This document shows, piece by piece, positions 1 to 9,007 of a stretch of DNA of 64,000 nucleotides. The notes below the pieces were generated by a model, which ran no database searches, had not been told where the DNA came from, and saw nothing but the letters and a program-made list of their open reading frames with translations. This DNA is from an uncultured Lachnospiraceae bacterium. Its GTDB lineage: Bacteria > Bacillota > Clostridia > Lachnospirales > Lachnospiraceae. The DNA lies in assembly GCA_902476265.1 (NCBI GenBank), contig CABSCP010000020.1:1-64000 (forward strand), given 5' to 3'. How positions within the stretch are numbered: position 1 is the stretch's first letter; each line of letters begins with the position of its first letter. The translations under genes and the position numbers were made by a program.

Positions 1-305
1 CATTCCTCGCTCGCGGGCTGTCGCCCGCCTTAAAAAATGACAGGCACGGACTGGTGTGCCAGCACCCCATCCTGGCGTCGCCAGGGGAGTTGGGGTCCTT
101 TTCCCCGCAGGGCGACGCTCGAAATGCCCTATGGGCATTCCTCGCTCGCGGGCTGTCGCCCGCCTTAAAAAATGACAGGCACGGACTGGTGTGCCAGCAC
201 CCCATCCTGGCGTCGCCAGGGGAGTTGGGGTCCTTTTCCCCGCAGGGCCACGCTCGAAATGCCCTTCGGCCATTCCTCGCTCGCGGGCTGTCGCCCGCCT
301 TAAAT
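1..305. repeat. 135-bp tandem repeat array, 2.3 copies, continues off left edge
   Basis: Units begin at 1, 136 and 271, each with CATTCCTCGC; the third is cut off after about 35 bases. The two full units are nearly identical, differing mainly in their last 30 bases (GCGACG versus GCCACG, and ATGGG versus TCGGC). Each unit contains compact dyads: GCGGGC-TGTC-GCCCGC, CCTGGC-GTC-GCCAGG and GGCAC/GTGCC. A repeat length of 135 is divisible by three, so one frame stays open across copies, but there is no convincing ribosome-binding site. The array lies beyond the 3' end of the leftward MBOAT gene. Function unknown; it could be structured RNA or a selfish intergenic repeat. Confidence 0.85.
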
Positions 306-360
306 ATGAGCACACATGTCTCGGTATGCAAGCATCCCGATCCATGCATGCTCATATTTA
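301..360 (-). terminator. long hairpin after the MBOAT gene
   Basis: A perfect 12-bp inverted repeat, TAAATATGAGCA at 301-312 and TGCTCATATTTA at 349-360, encloses a 36-base loop that can itself pair (TCGG...CCGA core). It starts 14 bases beyond the stop codon of the leftward MBOAT gene, so a transcript-end role is likely, although no clean U-run follows. Confidence 0.5.
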
Positions 361-373
361 GCCCTGCTCATAG

Positions 374-1834
374 CTAGAACGAAAAGTATATATATACCCC
401 CACTCCTGTCATGGAGATGACGGACCAGGCGAAGAGGAGCGCCATTGTCAGGGTGTATTTTACACTCATTTTTGTTTTTTCCACGATTACGCAGGCTCTT
501 TTTCCGGTGAGGATGACGATGCTGACGGCGAATAGAAGGAGGAGCAGGGTCAGGTTGAACCAGTTTAATAAAGCCGGAGCTTTCATGGAGAGGGCTTTGG
601 TGATGATATAAAGTTCGGAGATGTCCAGCGCTTCCGCCATCCGGAACAAAAATCCGTTCCATTTGGGCAAAAACATAGCTTTGATCACGGCAAAGCCCTG
701 AGAGATGGTTTCCGCACGGAAGAATACGAAAGCCAGGCAGACATAGGCGAAAGTGACCGCCTGCTGCATCCATTTTTTCGGAAAGCGGAACAGATTTAAG
801 CTGTCCCAGGCAACGCCGATGCCGTGGAGCAGTCCCCAGAATACAAACGTCCAGGCCGCGCCGTGCCACAGGCCGGAAAGCAGGAATATGATCATGGTGT
901 TCAGAAGAGTACGGATCATTCCCCGCCTGCTGCCGCCCAGCGGAATATACACATATCTGGTGAAAAACCGCCCCAGAGTAATGTGCCATCTGCGCCAGAA
1001 TTCCTTTACCGAGGCGGACTTGAACGGCGAATCGAAATTTTCGATAATCTCAATGCCGATCATCTTTCCCAGCCCCACTGCCATATCACAGTAGCCGCTG
1101 AAATCAAAGTACAATTCGATCAGATAGCCGGCCGCCAGCAAGATTGCGGAAGGACTGTCCAAAAGCGCGATATTGTCATAGCCAAAATTGACTGCTTTTG
1201 CAAGGGTATCCGCCAGCAGCACTTTTTTGGACAGGCCGATGGTGAAATACTGCAGCCCTTTGGCAAAGCGTTCCGCATCAAACCGCCGCCTGTTCTCCTC
1301 ATGAAACTGGGGAACCAATTCCTGGTAATACAGAATCGGCCCCTGGAGAACCTGGGGGAAATACACCATAAAAAGCAGATAATCCGACGGCGTACAAAGA
1401 GGCGCGTCTCCCCGATAACGGTCGATCAGATAGGCCAGCTGCTGGAAGGTATAAAAGCTGATACCCACCGGAAGAAGGACCTGCAGCAGCGTATAATCGG
1501 TATGAAATACCGCATTGATGTTTTCCAGGAAAAAATTGCTGTACTTAAAATATCCTAATAGTCCCAGATGAAAAAGACAGCCGGCGGCCAGAAGTCCCTT
1601 TCTGGCCGCCTTTTTTCTGATTTTTTCAAAGGAAATGCAGAATAGATAGCCGGCCAGGCAGCTGCCCAGCATCATCCACAGATAATTCAAATTCAAATAC
1701 GCATAAAACCACAGGGACATCCCGGTAAGATATCCCTGCGCAAGTTTAAAATAATTCTTATAATTTAAAAAATACCATCCCGCCAAAACCAACGGCAGAA
1801 ACACAAACAAAAAAATATGGGAATTAAAAAGCAT
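374..1834 (-). CDS. MBOAT family membrane-bound O-acyltransferase (AlgI/DltB-like)
   Basis: A 486-residue polytopic membrane protein with the MBOAT layout: many hydrophobic segments, the conserved stretch around FDFSGYCDMA and EFWRRWHITLG near the middle, and the catalytic-histidine motif SGLWHGAAW in the second half. Family members move acyl (usually acetyl) groups across the membrane onto cell-surface polymers such as alginate or teichoic-acid D-alanine carriers. The start has GAGGAATC upstream. It follows the antiporter gene by 14 bases, so the two are probably co-transcribed. The SGNH/DHHW partner protein that usually accompanies AlgI-type enzymes is not seen here; it may lie left of the window. 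The acylated substrate cannot be told from sequence. Confidence 0.9.
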   Translation of the reverse strand: MLFNSHIFLFVFLPLVLAGWYFLNYKNYFKLAQGYLTGMSLWFYAYLNLNYLWMMLGSCLAGYLFCISFEKIRKKAARKGLLAAGCLFHLGLLGYFKYSNFFLENINAVFHTDYTLLQVLLPVGISFYTFQQLAYLIDRYRGDAPLCTPSDYLLFMVYFPQVLQGPILYYQELVPQFHEENRRRFDAERFAKGLQYFTIGLSKKVLLADTLAKAVNFGYDNIALLDSPSAILLAAGYLIELYFDFSGYCDMAVGLGKMIGIEIIENFDSPFKSASVKEFWRRWHITLGRFFTRYVYIPLGGSRRGMIRTLLNTMIIFLLSGLWHGAAWTFVFWGLLHGIGVAWDSLNLFRFPKKWMQQAVTFAYVCLAFVFFRAETISQGFAVIKAMFLPKWNGFLFRMAEALDISELYIITKALSMKAPALLNWFNLTLLLLLFAVSIVILTGKRACVIVEKTKMSVKYTLTMALLFAWSVISMTGVGVYIYFSF

Positions 1835-1848
1835 ATTGATTCCTCTGA

Positions 1849-3051
1849 TTAGTCCACGCTGGGTCCCCTGATGATTGCCGTATCCGGGTACCTGGTATAT
1901 AACAGTTTCAAAATGATAGGTGTGGCGATGGAGGATATCATGATCAGCAGGATCACGGCCGTGAAATAAACCGGCTCCATCAGGCCCACCGAAAGTCCTT
2001 TCTGGGCGACGATCAGCGCCACTTCTCCTCTTGTCATCATGCCTACGCCGATCTTTAAGGAATCCGTCCAGGAAAACTTACATGCTCTGGAAATCAGGCC
2101 GCAGCCTATTATTTTCGCACCCAGTCCGATCAGGACAAAAAATACGGAAAACAGAATAATGGACATGCTCATGGCGCTGATATCCGTCTTTAAACCGATG
2201 CTGGCAAAAAATACCGGGCCGAAAAGCATGTATGAGTTAATATCCATCTTCCGGGCGATATACTCGGAATCCTGAATGGAACACAGCACCAGGCCCGCCA
2301 CATAAGCGCCCGTGATGTCCGCGATGCCGAAATAACGTTCCGCCACATAAGCCATCACGAAGCAGAAAGCCAGGCTGATGATCGGTATTCTCCTGGTGTG
2401 AGGATATCTCTTGTCCATCCATTTGAAAATATGGTAAAAAATGAAACCGACGCCGATGGCGAATATGAAGAACATGGCAGTGCTGATCACCACCTGCATA
2501 GGATTGGAGTCCGGGCTTTTGAAGCCGATGACAAAGGTCAGGACGATGATGCCGATGACATCGTCGATGATCGCCGCGCTTAGAATGGTGGTTCCTACCC
2601 TGCCTTTGAGTTTTCCCAACTCCTTTAAGGTTTCAACCGTGATGCTGACAGAAGTTGCCGTCAGGATCGTGCCGATGAAAACCGCCTTGTAAAAATTATC
2701 GTCTCCCCAGGGGGCAAATCCGTAAAATCCCATATACAGCAGTGTCCCGCAGATGAGCGGCACGAACACGCCGCACAGCGCGATCAGCAGCGCCACCGGA
2801 CCCGTTTTGATCAGCTCCTTTAAATCCGTTCCAAGACCGGCTGTAAACATCAGCATGATGACGCCGATTTCCGCCAGCTGGACAATGAAATCCGTCTGCT
2901 GTACCAGCCCCAAAAGGCTGGGCCCGATGAGCAGCCCGGCGATGATCTGCCCCACAACCTGGGGGGCCTTGCACTTTCTGGCAACAATTCCGAATACTTT
3001 TGCAAAAATCAGAATAATGGCCAGGTCTTTCAATATTGAATACGCTTCCAT
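1849..3051 (-). CDS. cation/proton antiporter, CPA2 (KefB/NapA-like) family
   Basis: A 400-residue integral membrane protein with about 12 hydrophobic segments. Family traits visible are GQIIAGLLIGPSLLG near residue 35, the long Na+/H+ exchanger core, and AAIIDDVIGIIVL with the paired aspartates expected of electrogenic CPA2 exchangers. There is no C-terminal TrkA-N/RCK domain, so it resembles short NapA-type exchangers rather than full KefB. It probably exchanges Na+ or K+ for H+ at the cytoplasmic membrane. The start is preceded by AGAGGTC. It leads a two-gene unit with the MBOAT gene; a strong hairpin separates it from the kinase gene upstream, and a promoter-like pair lies at 3098-3125. 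Confidence 0.88.
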   Translation of the reverse strand: MEAYSILKDLAIILIFAKVFGIVARKCKAPQVVGQIIAGLLIGPSLLGLVQQTDFIVQLAEIGVIMLMFTAGLGTDLKELIKTGPVALLIALCGVFVPLICGTLLYMGFYGFAPWGDDNFYKAVFIGTILTATSVSITVETLKELGKLKGRVGTTILSAAIIDDVIGIIVLTFVIGFKSPDSNPMQVVISTAMFFIFAIGVGFIFYHIFKWMDKRYPHTRRIPIISLAFCFVMAYVAERYFGIADITGAYVAGLVLCSIQDSEYIARKMDINSYMLFGPVFFASIGLKTDISAMSMSIILFSVFFVLIGLGAKIIGCGLISRACKFSWTDSLKIGVGMMTRGEVALIVAQKGLSVGLMEPVYFTAVILLIMISSIATPIILKLLYTRYPDTAIIRGPSVD

Positions 3052-3097
3052 TTTTCAAGACCTCTTCTCTTTTGATGTTTTCGCTTTTTCCGTAAAA

Positions 3098-3125
3098 ATT
3101 GTACCACATTCAAGAGAAAACACAA
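3098..3125 (-). promoter_or_regulatory. possible promoter for the antiporter gene
   Basis: On the minus strand, TTGTGT (3120-3125) and TACAAT (3098-3103) are 16 bases apart, about 45 bases upstream of the antiporter start and downstream of the kinase terminator. Confidence 0.4.
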
Positions 3126-3170
3126 GGCGGATTTAAAATTTTTATAAAAATTCTGAATTTTCCATAAAGG

Positions 3171-3204
3171 CAAAAACCGGGAATACAGCTGTATTCCCGG
3201 AATA
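3171..3204 (-). terminator. Rho-independent terminator of the sugar kinase gene
   Basis: A perfect 24-base palindrome (3177-3200, arms CCGGGAATACAG and CTGTATTCCCGG) lies just beyond the kinase stop. On the minus strand it is followed by a TTTTT run, as expected for termination of leftward transcription. Confidence 0.8.
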
Positions 3205-3208
3205 TAAC

Positions 3209-4174
3209 TTATTTTCTTTCTTTGATGAAAGCTTCCACTTCTTCCACCTCAGGCATCACGCGCAGCGCGCCTTTTCTGGTGGTGATGATGGATGCCGCAG
3301 CATTGGCAAACGTCAGCATTTCTGTAAGCTTTTCTTCGTCCAGATTGTCCAGACCATATTTGAGCACATGATGCAGGCAGCAGCCGCCAAAAGTATCTCC
3401 CGCCCCTGTGGTTTCGATGGTGCTCTCCTGCAGGAAAGGCTTCACTTCTACGCGGAGATCCTTATAATAGGCACGGCTTCCGTCGCGGCCCATGGAAAGC
3501 ATGATCAGCGGAATGTTGTATTCGCTGCGCAGCTTTGCGATTCCGGCATCAAAGTCCTCCTCTCCGGTAAACCACTGGATTTCATTATCGGAAATTTTTA
3601 ACACATCACATTTGGAAAGGCCGTAAGCTACCTGCTCTTTGGCATCGTCCAGCGTTTTCCATAAAGGAGGCCGCAGGTTGGGATCAAAGGAAATCACCGC
3701 GCCGCTTTCTTTCGCAATATCAATTGCCCTCTTTGTGGCTTCTCTCACATCCTCATGGGTCATGGAAAGTGTGCCGAAATGGAATATCTTGGTATCGCGG
3801 ATCAGCTCTTCGTGCAGATCCTCCACTTTAAGCATCATATCCGCGCCGGGATTGCGGTAGAAGGAGAAATCCCTGTCGCCGTCGGGAAATGTCTCTACAA
3901 ATGCCAGCGTTGTGCGGGCATCTTCATCAATGATCAGATTGGAAGTATCGATTCCCACCTCATCCAGTGTTGCCTTCAGTTTATTTCCGAAAATATCCTG
4001 TCCGACCTTGCCGATAAAAGCGGTTTTTCTGCCGGCCTTATTCAGCATGGCAAGCACGTTACAGGGAGCGCCGCCCGGATTTGCCTCATAAATTGTGTTG
4101 CCCTGTGCGCTCACGCCATTTTCCGTAAAATCAATCAGCAGTTCGCCAAGCGCTACCACATCAAAATTTTTCAT
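3209..4174 (-). CDS. PfkB-family carbohydrate kinase (fructokinase-like)
   Basis: A 321-residue ribokinase-fold sugar kinase. It opens with VVALGELLIDF, carries the N-terminal PfkB signature GGAPCNVLAML near residue 35, and near residue 250 the ATP-site and catalytic-base signature TTGAGDTFGG, whose Asp deprotonates the sugar hydroxyl. Fructose is the likely substrate given overall resemblance to bacterial fructokinases, but ribose- or nucleoside-type substrates cannot be excluded. The start at 4174 was chosen because GGAAGGGG sits 5-6 bases upstream; a longer in-frame ATG at 4234 lacks such a site. It may phosphorylate fructose released by the GH32 enzyme 6 kb away, although no LacI operator like those of that operon is seen upstream. 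Confidence 0.88.
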   Translation of the reverse strand: MKNFDVVALGELLIDFTENGVSAQGNTIYEANPGGAPCNVLAMLNKAGRKTAFIGKVGQDIFGNKLKATLDEVGIDTSNLIIDEDARTTLAFVETFPDGDRDFSFYRNPGADMMLKVEDLHEELIRDTKIFHFGTLSMTHEDVREATKRAIDIAKESGAVISFDPNLRPPLWKTLDDAKEQVAYGLSKCDVLKISDNEIQWFTGEEDFDAGIAKLRSEYNIPLIMLSMGRDGSRAYYKDLRVEVKPFLQESTIETTGAGDTFGGCCLHHVLKYGLDNLDEEKLTEMLTFANAAASIITTRKGALRVMPEVEEVEAFIKERK

Positions 4175-4448
4175 GGTTTGTTCCCCTTCCTTTTGTATCC
4201 TATTCCTCACGTTCCCCCAAAAAGGAAAACGCAATTCTTTTCAAATCTATTCTATCAGTTGTCAGGAGAAAAGAAAACAGGAATTTTCTTATTTTTGCTG
4301 ACAAAAACATTGTATTTGTTTTTTTCTCTGCCAATTTGCAGCACCGTTTGTCAGGAAAAAACGGAAAAATTAAGGCAGTCTTTTTCATTTTGTAGTAGAA
4401 TAGGAGCAGCACCTGATATTGTCACGATAAAGAAAGGACTCCCAACTC
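4175..4448. promoter_or_regulatory. divergent control region between sugar kinase and sulfatase
   Basis: This AT-rich 274-base stretch must hold promoters for both flanking genes. The motif TTGTCAGGA followed by an A-rich run occurs twice (4259-4267 and 4348-4356), a possible regulator-binding repeat. A TAGAAT box at about 4395 could be a -10 for the sulfatase. No gene is seen. Confidence 0.4.
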
Positions 4449-5903
4449 ATGAATCAACCCAATATTGTTTTGATTATGACCGATCAAATGCGCGGCGACT
4501 GTCTGGGAATCGTGGGACATCCCGACGTTAAAACCCCTTATTTGGATTCCCTGGCCGCAAAAGGCGTTCTTTTTGACAACGCTTATTCTTCCTGCCCCAG
4601 CTGTATTCCCGCACGCGCCGCCCTTCATACCGGCCTGTCCCAGGAAAAGCACGGGCGGGTGGGCTACCAGGATCTGGTGGATTTTAAATACCCGCACACC
4701 ATGGCCGGAGAACTTGCCAAGGCCGGATATTACACCCAGTGCGTGGGAAAAATGCATGTCCATCCCCTGCGCAATCTGATGGGGTTTCACAACGTTGAAC
4801 TCCATGACGGTTATCTCCATGCCTACCGCAGCCCGGACATTCCCTACTATGAATCCCAAAAGGTAGCGGACGATTATTTTTACTGGCTCAAAAATGAAAA
4901 AGGAATTTCCGCCGATGTGACCGACACCGGAATGGAATGCAATTCCTGGGTGGCCAGGCCCTGGATTTATGAAGAAAGCTTACATCCCACCAACTGGGTC
5001 AGCACCCGGTCCATCGACTTTCTGCGCAGGCGGGACAGAAGCAAACCGTTTTTCCTGATGGCCTCCTATCTGCGCCCCCATCCGCCCTTTGACGCGCCCC
5101 AATACTACTTTGACCTTTATAAGGACAAAGAGCTGACTCCCCCTTCCGTGGGAACCTGGGAAAATACGCCTGAATTTGAACGGCTGGGCCGCATTTATGA
5201 CTCCGCCACAGGCCCCGTCGATCCGGAACTGGCCCGGCAGGCGCAGATCGGCTATTATGCCTGCATCACCCATCTGGATCATCAGATCGGCCGTCTGATC
5301 CAGGCTCTCGTAGAAGAGCAGGTGATGGATAACACCGTTATCCTCTTCACCTCCGACCACGGAGAAGAACTCTGTGACCATCATCTGTTCCGTAAATCCC
5401 GGCCTTATGAGGGAAGCTGCCATATCCCCATGATTCTGTCCGGCCCTGAACAGCTGACCGGCGGGAAGCCCGGGCAGGTCTGCCACAGCGTCGTGGAACT
5501 GCGGGATGTGATGCCCACTCTGCTGGACATCGCCAAAGCGCCCGTCCCTGAAGAAACGGACGGAAAGAGCATGCTGCCCCTGGCCGCCGATCCTTCCCTC
5601 ACCCTCCGCAGCTGGCTTCACGGAGAGCATACCGCCGGTCCTGCTTCCAATCATTTCATCGTGACGGAGCATGACAAATATGCCTGGTATTCCCAGACAG
5701 GGCAGGAACAGTATTTTGATCTGGACAGTGATCCCCACGAATGTAATGACCGGATTTCGGACCCTGCCTGTGCGGACAGAATCGCACAGCTGAGAGGTTA
5801 TCTGACAGAGGCGCTTTCCGGCAGGGAAGAAGGCTTTGTCCAAAACGGAAAACTCGTTACAGGGCGTCCCGTTCAGGAACTTTTAAAAAATTCTTTGGTT
5901 TAA
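4449..5903 (+). CDS. sulfatase, Cys-type (arylsulfatase/alkaline phosphatase superfamily)
   Basis: A 484-residue sulfatase. Metal-binding residues are seen in IMTDQMRGD at the N-terminus and in TSDHGEEL near residue 300. The sulfatase signature C-x-P-x-R is present as CIPAR, residues 52-56; Cys52 is the residue that must be oxidised to formylglycine, which in anaerobes is done by an anSME radical SAM enzyme. No anSME is encoded in the window, so it must act from elsewhere. No signal peptide is seen, suggesting cytoplasmic action on imported sulfated sugars. GAAAGGA precedes the ATG. It heads a rightward cluster with the reductase 16 bases downstream. The true substrate (host glycosaminoglycan or mucin sulfate versus another ester) is unknown. 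Confidence 0.9.
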   Translation: MNQPNIVLIMTDQMRGDCLGIVGHPDVKTPYLDSLAAKGVLFDNAYSSCPSCIPARAALHTGLSQEKHGRVGYQDLVDFKYPHTMAGELAKAGYYTQCVGKMHVHPLRNLMGFHNVELHDGYLHAYRSPDIPYYESQKVADDYFYWLKNEKGISADVTDTGMECNSWVARPWIYEESLHPTNWVSTRSIDFLRRRDRSKPFFLMASYLRPHPPFDAPQYYFDLYKDKELTPPSVGTWENTPEFERLGRIYDSATGPVDPELARQAQIGYYACITHLDHQIGRLIQALVEEQVMDNTVILFTSDHGEELCDHHLFRKSRPYEGSCHIPMILSGPEQLTGGKPGQVCHSVVELRDVMPTLLDIAKAPVPEETDGKSMLPLAADPSLTLRSWLHGEHTAGPASNHFIVTEHDKYAWYSQTGQEQYFDLDSDPHECNDRISDPACADRIAQLRGYLTEALSGREEGFVQNGKLVTGRPVQELLKNSLV

Positions 5904-5919
5904 TAAGGAGATTAGAAAT

Positions 5920-6840
5920 ATGAAATATGTGATCATCGGCGCCGGAGGAACCGGCGGTTCCATCGGCGGATTTCTGGCAAAGTCCGGAAAGGACGCGACT
6001 CTCATCGCCAGAGGTTCACACCTCGCCGCCATTCGGGAAAAGGGGCTGTGTTTTGAAACCGGGGACGGAAATTTTTCTGTTCCGGTAAAAGCCTGCACCA
6101 TGGAAGAATATCAGGAAACGCCTGATGTAATTTTCGTCTGTGTGAAAGGATATTCCCTGGACAGCACCATTCCCTTTATCAGCCGTGTTGCCGGCCCCGA
6201 AACAGTTGTCATCCCGGTTTTAAATATCTACGGAACCGGCGGCCGCCTGCAGGAAAAACTTCCTGCCGTCACCGTTACCGACGGCTGTATCTACATCGCT
6301 GCGGAAATCAGGGAACCCGGAACAATCCTGCTCTCCGGCAAAATTTTCCGCATGGTTTACGGACTGCGTCAAAACACGCCCGACAAAATCAGGGAGGCCG
6401 TAACCCCTGTTCTCAATGCCATCCGTTCTGACCTGGAGGAAAGCGGCATTGATGTGGTTCTTTCTTCCCGGATCGAACAGGACGCCCTGCAGAAATTTTC
6501 TTTCGTCTCTCCCATGGCAGCTGTGGGCGCTTTTTATAACGTCCAGGCCTTTGCCGTTCAGGCAAAAGGCCAGATGCGCAGCACTTTTATCTCCCTCATC
6601 GGGGAAATCAAGGATCTTTCCGATGCGATGGGAATCAGCCTGCCGGAAAATATTGTGGACATCAACTTAAAAATTATGGATGACCTGGCCCCTACCGCCA
6701 CCGCATCCATGCAGCGGGATATCCGGGACGGAAAACAGTCTGAAATCGACGGATTGATTTTTGAAGTGATCCGTTTGGGACAAAAATACAATGTTCCAAC
6801 CCCGGTCTATGAAATGATCGCTGAAAAGTTCAAAGCTTAA
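5920..6840 (+). CDS. ketopantoate reductase family protein (PanE/ApbA-like)
   Basis: A 306-residue NAD(P)-dependent reductase with a Rossmann nucleotide-binding loop at the extreme N-terminus (IIGAGGTGGSIG) and the all-helical C-terminal half typical of 2-dehydropantoate 2-reductases. The family classically reduces ketopantoate to pantoate in coenzyme A synthesis, but many paralogues act on other 2-keto acids. No panB, panC or panD is nearby, and the gene sits 16 bases after a sulfatase, so a catabolic or other role is as likely as pantothenate synthesis. AAGGAG precedes the start. Confidence 0.85.
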   Translation: MKYVIIGAGGTGGSIGGFLAKSGKDATLIARGSHLAAIREKGLCFETGDGNFSVPVKACTMEEYQETPDVIFVCVKGYSLDSTIPFISRVAGPETVVIPVLNIYGTGGRLQEKLPAVTVTDGCIYIAAEIREPGTILLSGKIFRMVYGLRQNTPDKIREAVTPVLNAIRSDLEESGIDVVLSSRIEQDALQKFSFVSPMAAVGAFYNVQAFAVQAKGQMRSTFISLIGEIKDLSDAMGISLPENIVDINLKIMDDLAPTATASMQRDIRDGKQSEIDGLIFEVIRLGQKYNVPTPVYEMIAEKFKA

Positions 6841-6887
6841 ATGATGAAAAGAGGGGCGGTCAGAACGCCCCGGAAATGAGGAAAAAC

Positions 6888-7694
6888 ATGACACAACTCC
6901 AACCTGTACCCGCCTTAAGCTCAATCGGAATGCTCTTCTCTCTGATCGTTTCGATGGGCCTGCCCATTGTTCTGTGCCTGCTTCTTTACAAAAAAGCCGG
7001 GGCAAAGCTTTCCAGCCTGGCGGTGGGCTGCGCATCCTTCTTCCTGTTTGCCATGGTACTGGAACAGGTCCTGCATACCATCGTCTTAAAAACCGCCGGA
7101 ACCGTCTTTACTCAGAACATCTGGCTTTACGCCCTCTATGGAGGACTGGCAGCCGCCGTCTTTGAAGAAACCGGACGCTATGTCATGATGAAGCACTTCA
7201 TGAAAAAGGATCTGGACCGGAAAAATGCGCTGATGTACGGCGTAGGACACGGCGGAATTGAGGCCGTCATGCTGGTAGGCATGACCTATTTCAGCTATAT
7301 CGTCACCGCCGTCATGATTAACAACGGCAAAATGCAGGCCAGCCTTTCCACGATTCCGGCTGAAAATCTGGAAGCTACCGTTCAGAGTTTTACGGCTCTC
7401 GCCACTCTCCCCTCCTGGCAGTATTTTATGGCGGGAATTGAACGAATTCAAGCCATCGGCCTGCATATCGCTCTTTCCGTCATCGTCTACCGGGCGCTGA
7501 AAACCGGAAAGATCCAGTATTACCTGATCGCCATGGCGATGCATTTTGTCGTGGACTTCATCACACTGATCGCTTCCAATTTTGTCCCTATTCCCGTCAT
7601 CGAACTCATCGTTTTTGTGATGGTTGTACTGGTGGCTTTCTATGCATGGAAGTTATATAAGGCGGACGAAGCGGAAACGGCTTCAGCCCGATAG
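6888..7694 (+). CDS. YhfC-type intramembrane metalloprotease family protein
   Basis: A 268-residue polytopic membrane protein. Three conserved patches suggest a zinc intramembrane protease fold like YhfC/CPBP proteins: FEETGRYVMMK (EExxR type), GHGGIEAVML, and a late MHFVVDF. The start at 6888 is preferred to the ATG at 6876 because GAGGA lies 5 bases before it and overlaps the upstream ATG. A small GC hairpin (GGGGCG/CGCCCC, 6852-6871) lies between it and the reductase gene and may lower read-through. A strong terminator follows. Substrate and role are unknown. Confidence 0.8.
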   Translation: MTQLQPVPALSSIGMLFSLIVSMGLPIVLCLLLYKKAGAKLSSLAVGCASFFLFAMVLEQVLHTIVLKTAGTVFTQNIWLYALYGGLAAAVFEETGRYVMMKHFMKKDLDRKNALMYGVGHGGIEAVMLVGMTYFSYIVTAVMINNGKMQASLSTIPAENLEATVQSFTALATLPSWQYFMAGIERIQAIGLHIALSVIVYRALKTGKIQYYLIAMAMHFVVDFITLIASNFVPIPVIELIVFVMVVLVAFYAWKLYKADEAETASAR

Positions 7695-7716
7695 TATTAA
7701 TCTCCTCCAAATCTAT

Positions 7717-7762
7717 TTTGACACCTGAATGCACAACATGCCTGTCAGGTGTCAAATTTTTT
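7717..7762 (+). terminator. Rho-independent terminator of the sulfatase cluster
   Basis: A perfect 12-bp stem, TTTGACACCTGA (7717-7728) with TCAGGTGTCAAA (7745-7756), is followed by TTTTTT. It ends the rightward cluster and faces the convergent glycosylase-like gene. Confidence 0.88.
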
Positions 7763-7810
7763 AAGAAGACAGTATTAATTTATACCAAAATGCGTAAGAA
7801 CTTTTTCATT

Positions 7811-9007
7811 TTATAAAACTAAAATATTCTCACACTCATTCAACCCCGCCAGCCTCTTCACACAGCTTTCCACCGCCTTCTGCAGCGTTTTGGTCTGTCT
7901 GATTCCGTCCTCATACCAGATGTTTTTTACGGTGAGCGTGCTGCTCTTCTGATCCGCAACGGCTTCCAGGCGGCCGGCAAAGCCCTCTCCATACAAAATA
8001 GGAAGAACATAAAACCCAAATTTCCGCTGGTTTTGGGGCGTGTAGATTTCCCACTTATAATCGAAATTAAACAGCGCACGGATCAGTTTCCGGTCCCACA
8101 TCATGCAGTCCAGGGGCGCGATCACCTCACACCGGGGCCTGAAGGTTTCCTTTTGGAGTACTCTGTCCAGTATGGAAAAATCTTCGGCGCGGCAGTACAG
8201 GATATCTTTTATCCCCTCCACCCTGATTTCCAGAAGTTTCTCTTCCGAAAGGAGTTCCTGAAAGGCTGCATTGCGCTGAGGGCTTTTCATTCCCCAAATA
8301 TTCAGCCATGCGTCTGAAGCGCGGTTCCACAATAGCCCCACCGCTCCGATCCGCCGGAGCACCCTCCATTTCATGTGTTCAAATTCATCCGGAAGGGGAT
8401 CGGGCGCTGCCAGCAGCTGCGGATCCACATGTCTGGATGCCAGGTCGTAATATTTGCGCGCGCCCTTTTTATGGTGAATCACCAGTTCTCCGGTGGAATA
8501 CAGCTGTTCCAGAACGGATCTGGCCGCGTTTGTCTCTTCGCCCCAATTCCCGCTCCAATGAATGGCGGAATGCCAGAATATGTTTCCTTCTATGGGAAGC
8601 TCATCGGAGCTGACCGGACCATAGTTTGTGATATACTCCTTCGCCCGCTGTTCAAGCTCCAAAAGCTCCGGAAACTGCCGGCCGTTTTCCCGTGCCGACT
8701 GGCGGTAGCGCTCAAAATAAGGCCAGTTCTCTACCGGAACGATGGAAAGATTTTTATCCGGATAGTCCACAAGCTTCCGGTCCTCATACAACAACTCATA
8801 GAGCGTCTGCCTGCAAAACCCCTTCACCCGGGACTGCAGGGTCAGCTCCGCATTTTTCCCGCAGGCGTCCACGGGATCAAACTGGATACATCCGGCCTGG
8901 CGGACAAAATCAAGGGCACCCTGTTTTCCGGTGAATCTGTATGCGCCCAGCAATCCCTGTTTGAAAAGAATGAATTGTCTTGCCTGTCGGGCGGTTAATT
9001 TAATCAT
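7811..9007 (-). CDS. winged-helix DNA glycosylase, AlkX/YcaQ-like
   Basis: A 398-residue protein of the HTH_42 (YcaQ/AlkX) family, whose characterised members remove alkylated bases and unhook DNA interstrand crosslinks. The family's Q-hydrophobic-D catalytic motif is visible as IQFD about residue 36, and a conserved APLDCMMWDRKL stretch lies near residue 295. Its ATG overlaps the stop of an upstream permease remnant in an ATGA arrangement, which suggests the gene once sat in a longer operon. Activity on crosslinks is inferred from family only. Confidence 0.82.
   Translation of the reverse strand: MIKLTARQARQFILFKQGLLGAYRFTGKQGALDFVRQAGCIQFDPVDACGKNAELTLQSRVKGFCRQTLYELLYEDRKLVDYPDKNLSIVPVENWPYFERYRQSARENGRQFPELLELEQRAKEYITNYGPVSSDELPIEGNIFWHSAIHWSGNWGEETNAARSVLEQLYSTGELVIHHKKGARKYYDLASRHVDPQLLAAPDPLPDEFEHMKWRVLRRIGAVGLLWNRASDAWLNIWGMKSPQRNAAFQELLSEEKLLEIRVEGIKDILYCRAEDFSILDRVLQKETFRPRCEVIAPLDCMMWDRKLIRALFNFDYKWEIYTPQNQRKFGFYVLPILYGEGFAGRLEAVADQKSSTLTVKNIWYEDGIRQTKTLQKAVESCVKRLAGLNECENILVL

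Noticed and set aside
54..377. 107-residue frame across the 135-bp repeat
   Set aside because: It is open only because the repeat length is a multiple of three; it has no ribosome-binding site and crosses into the unrelated hairpin at 301-360.
824..1558. 244-residue frame opposite the MBOAT gene
   Set aside because: Composition is that of an antisense shadow and the MBOAT reading is clearly conserved.
3209..4174. Sugar kinase as part of the LacI sucrose operon
   Set aside because: It lies 6 kb away with other genes between and no TGWAACGTTTCA operator upstream; only a functional link can be proposed.
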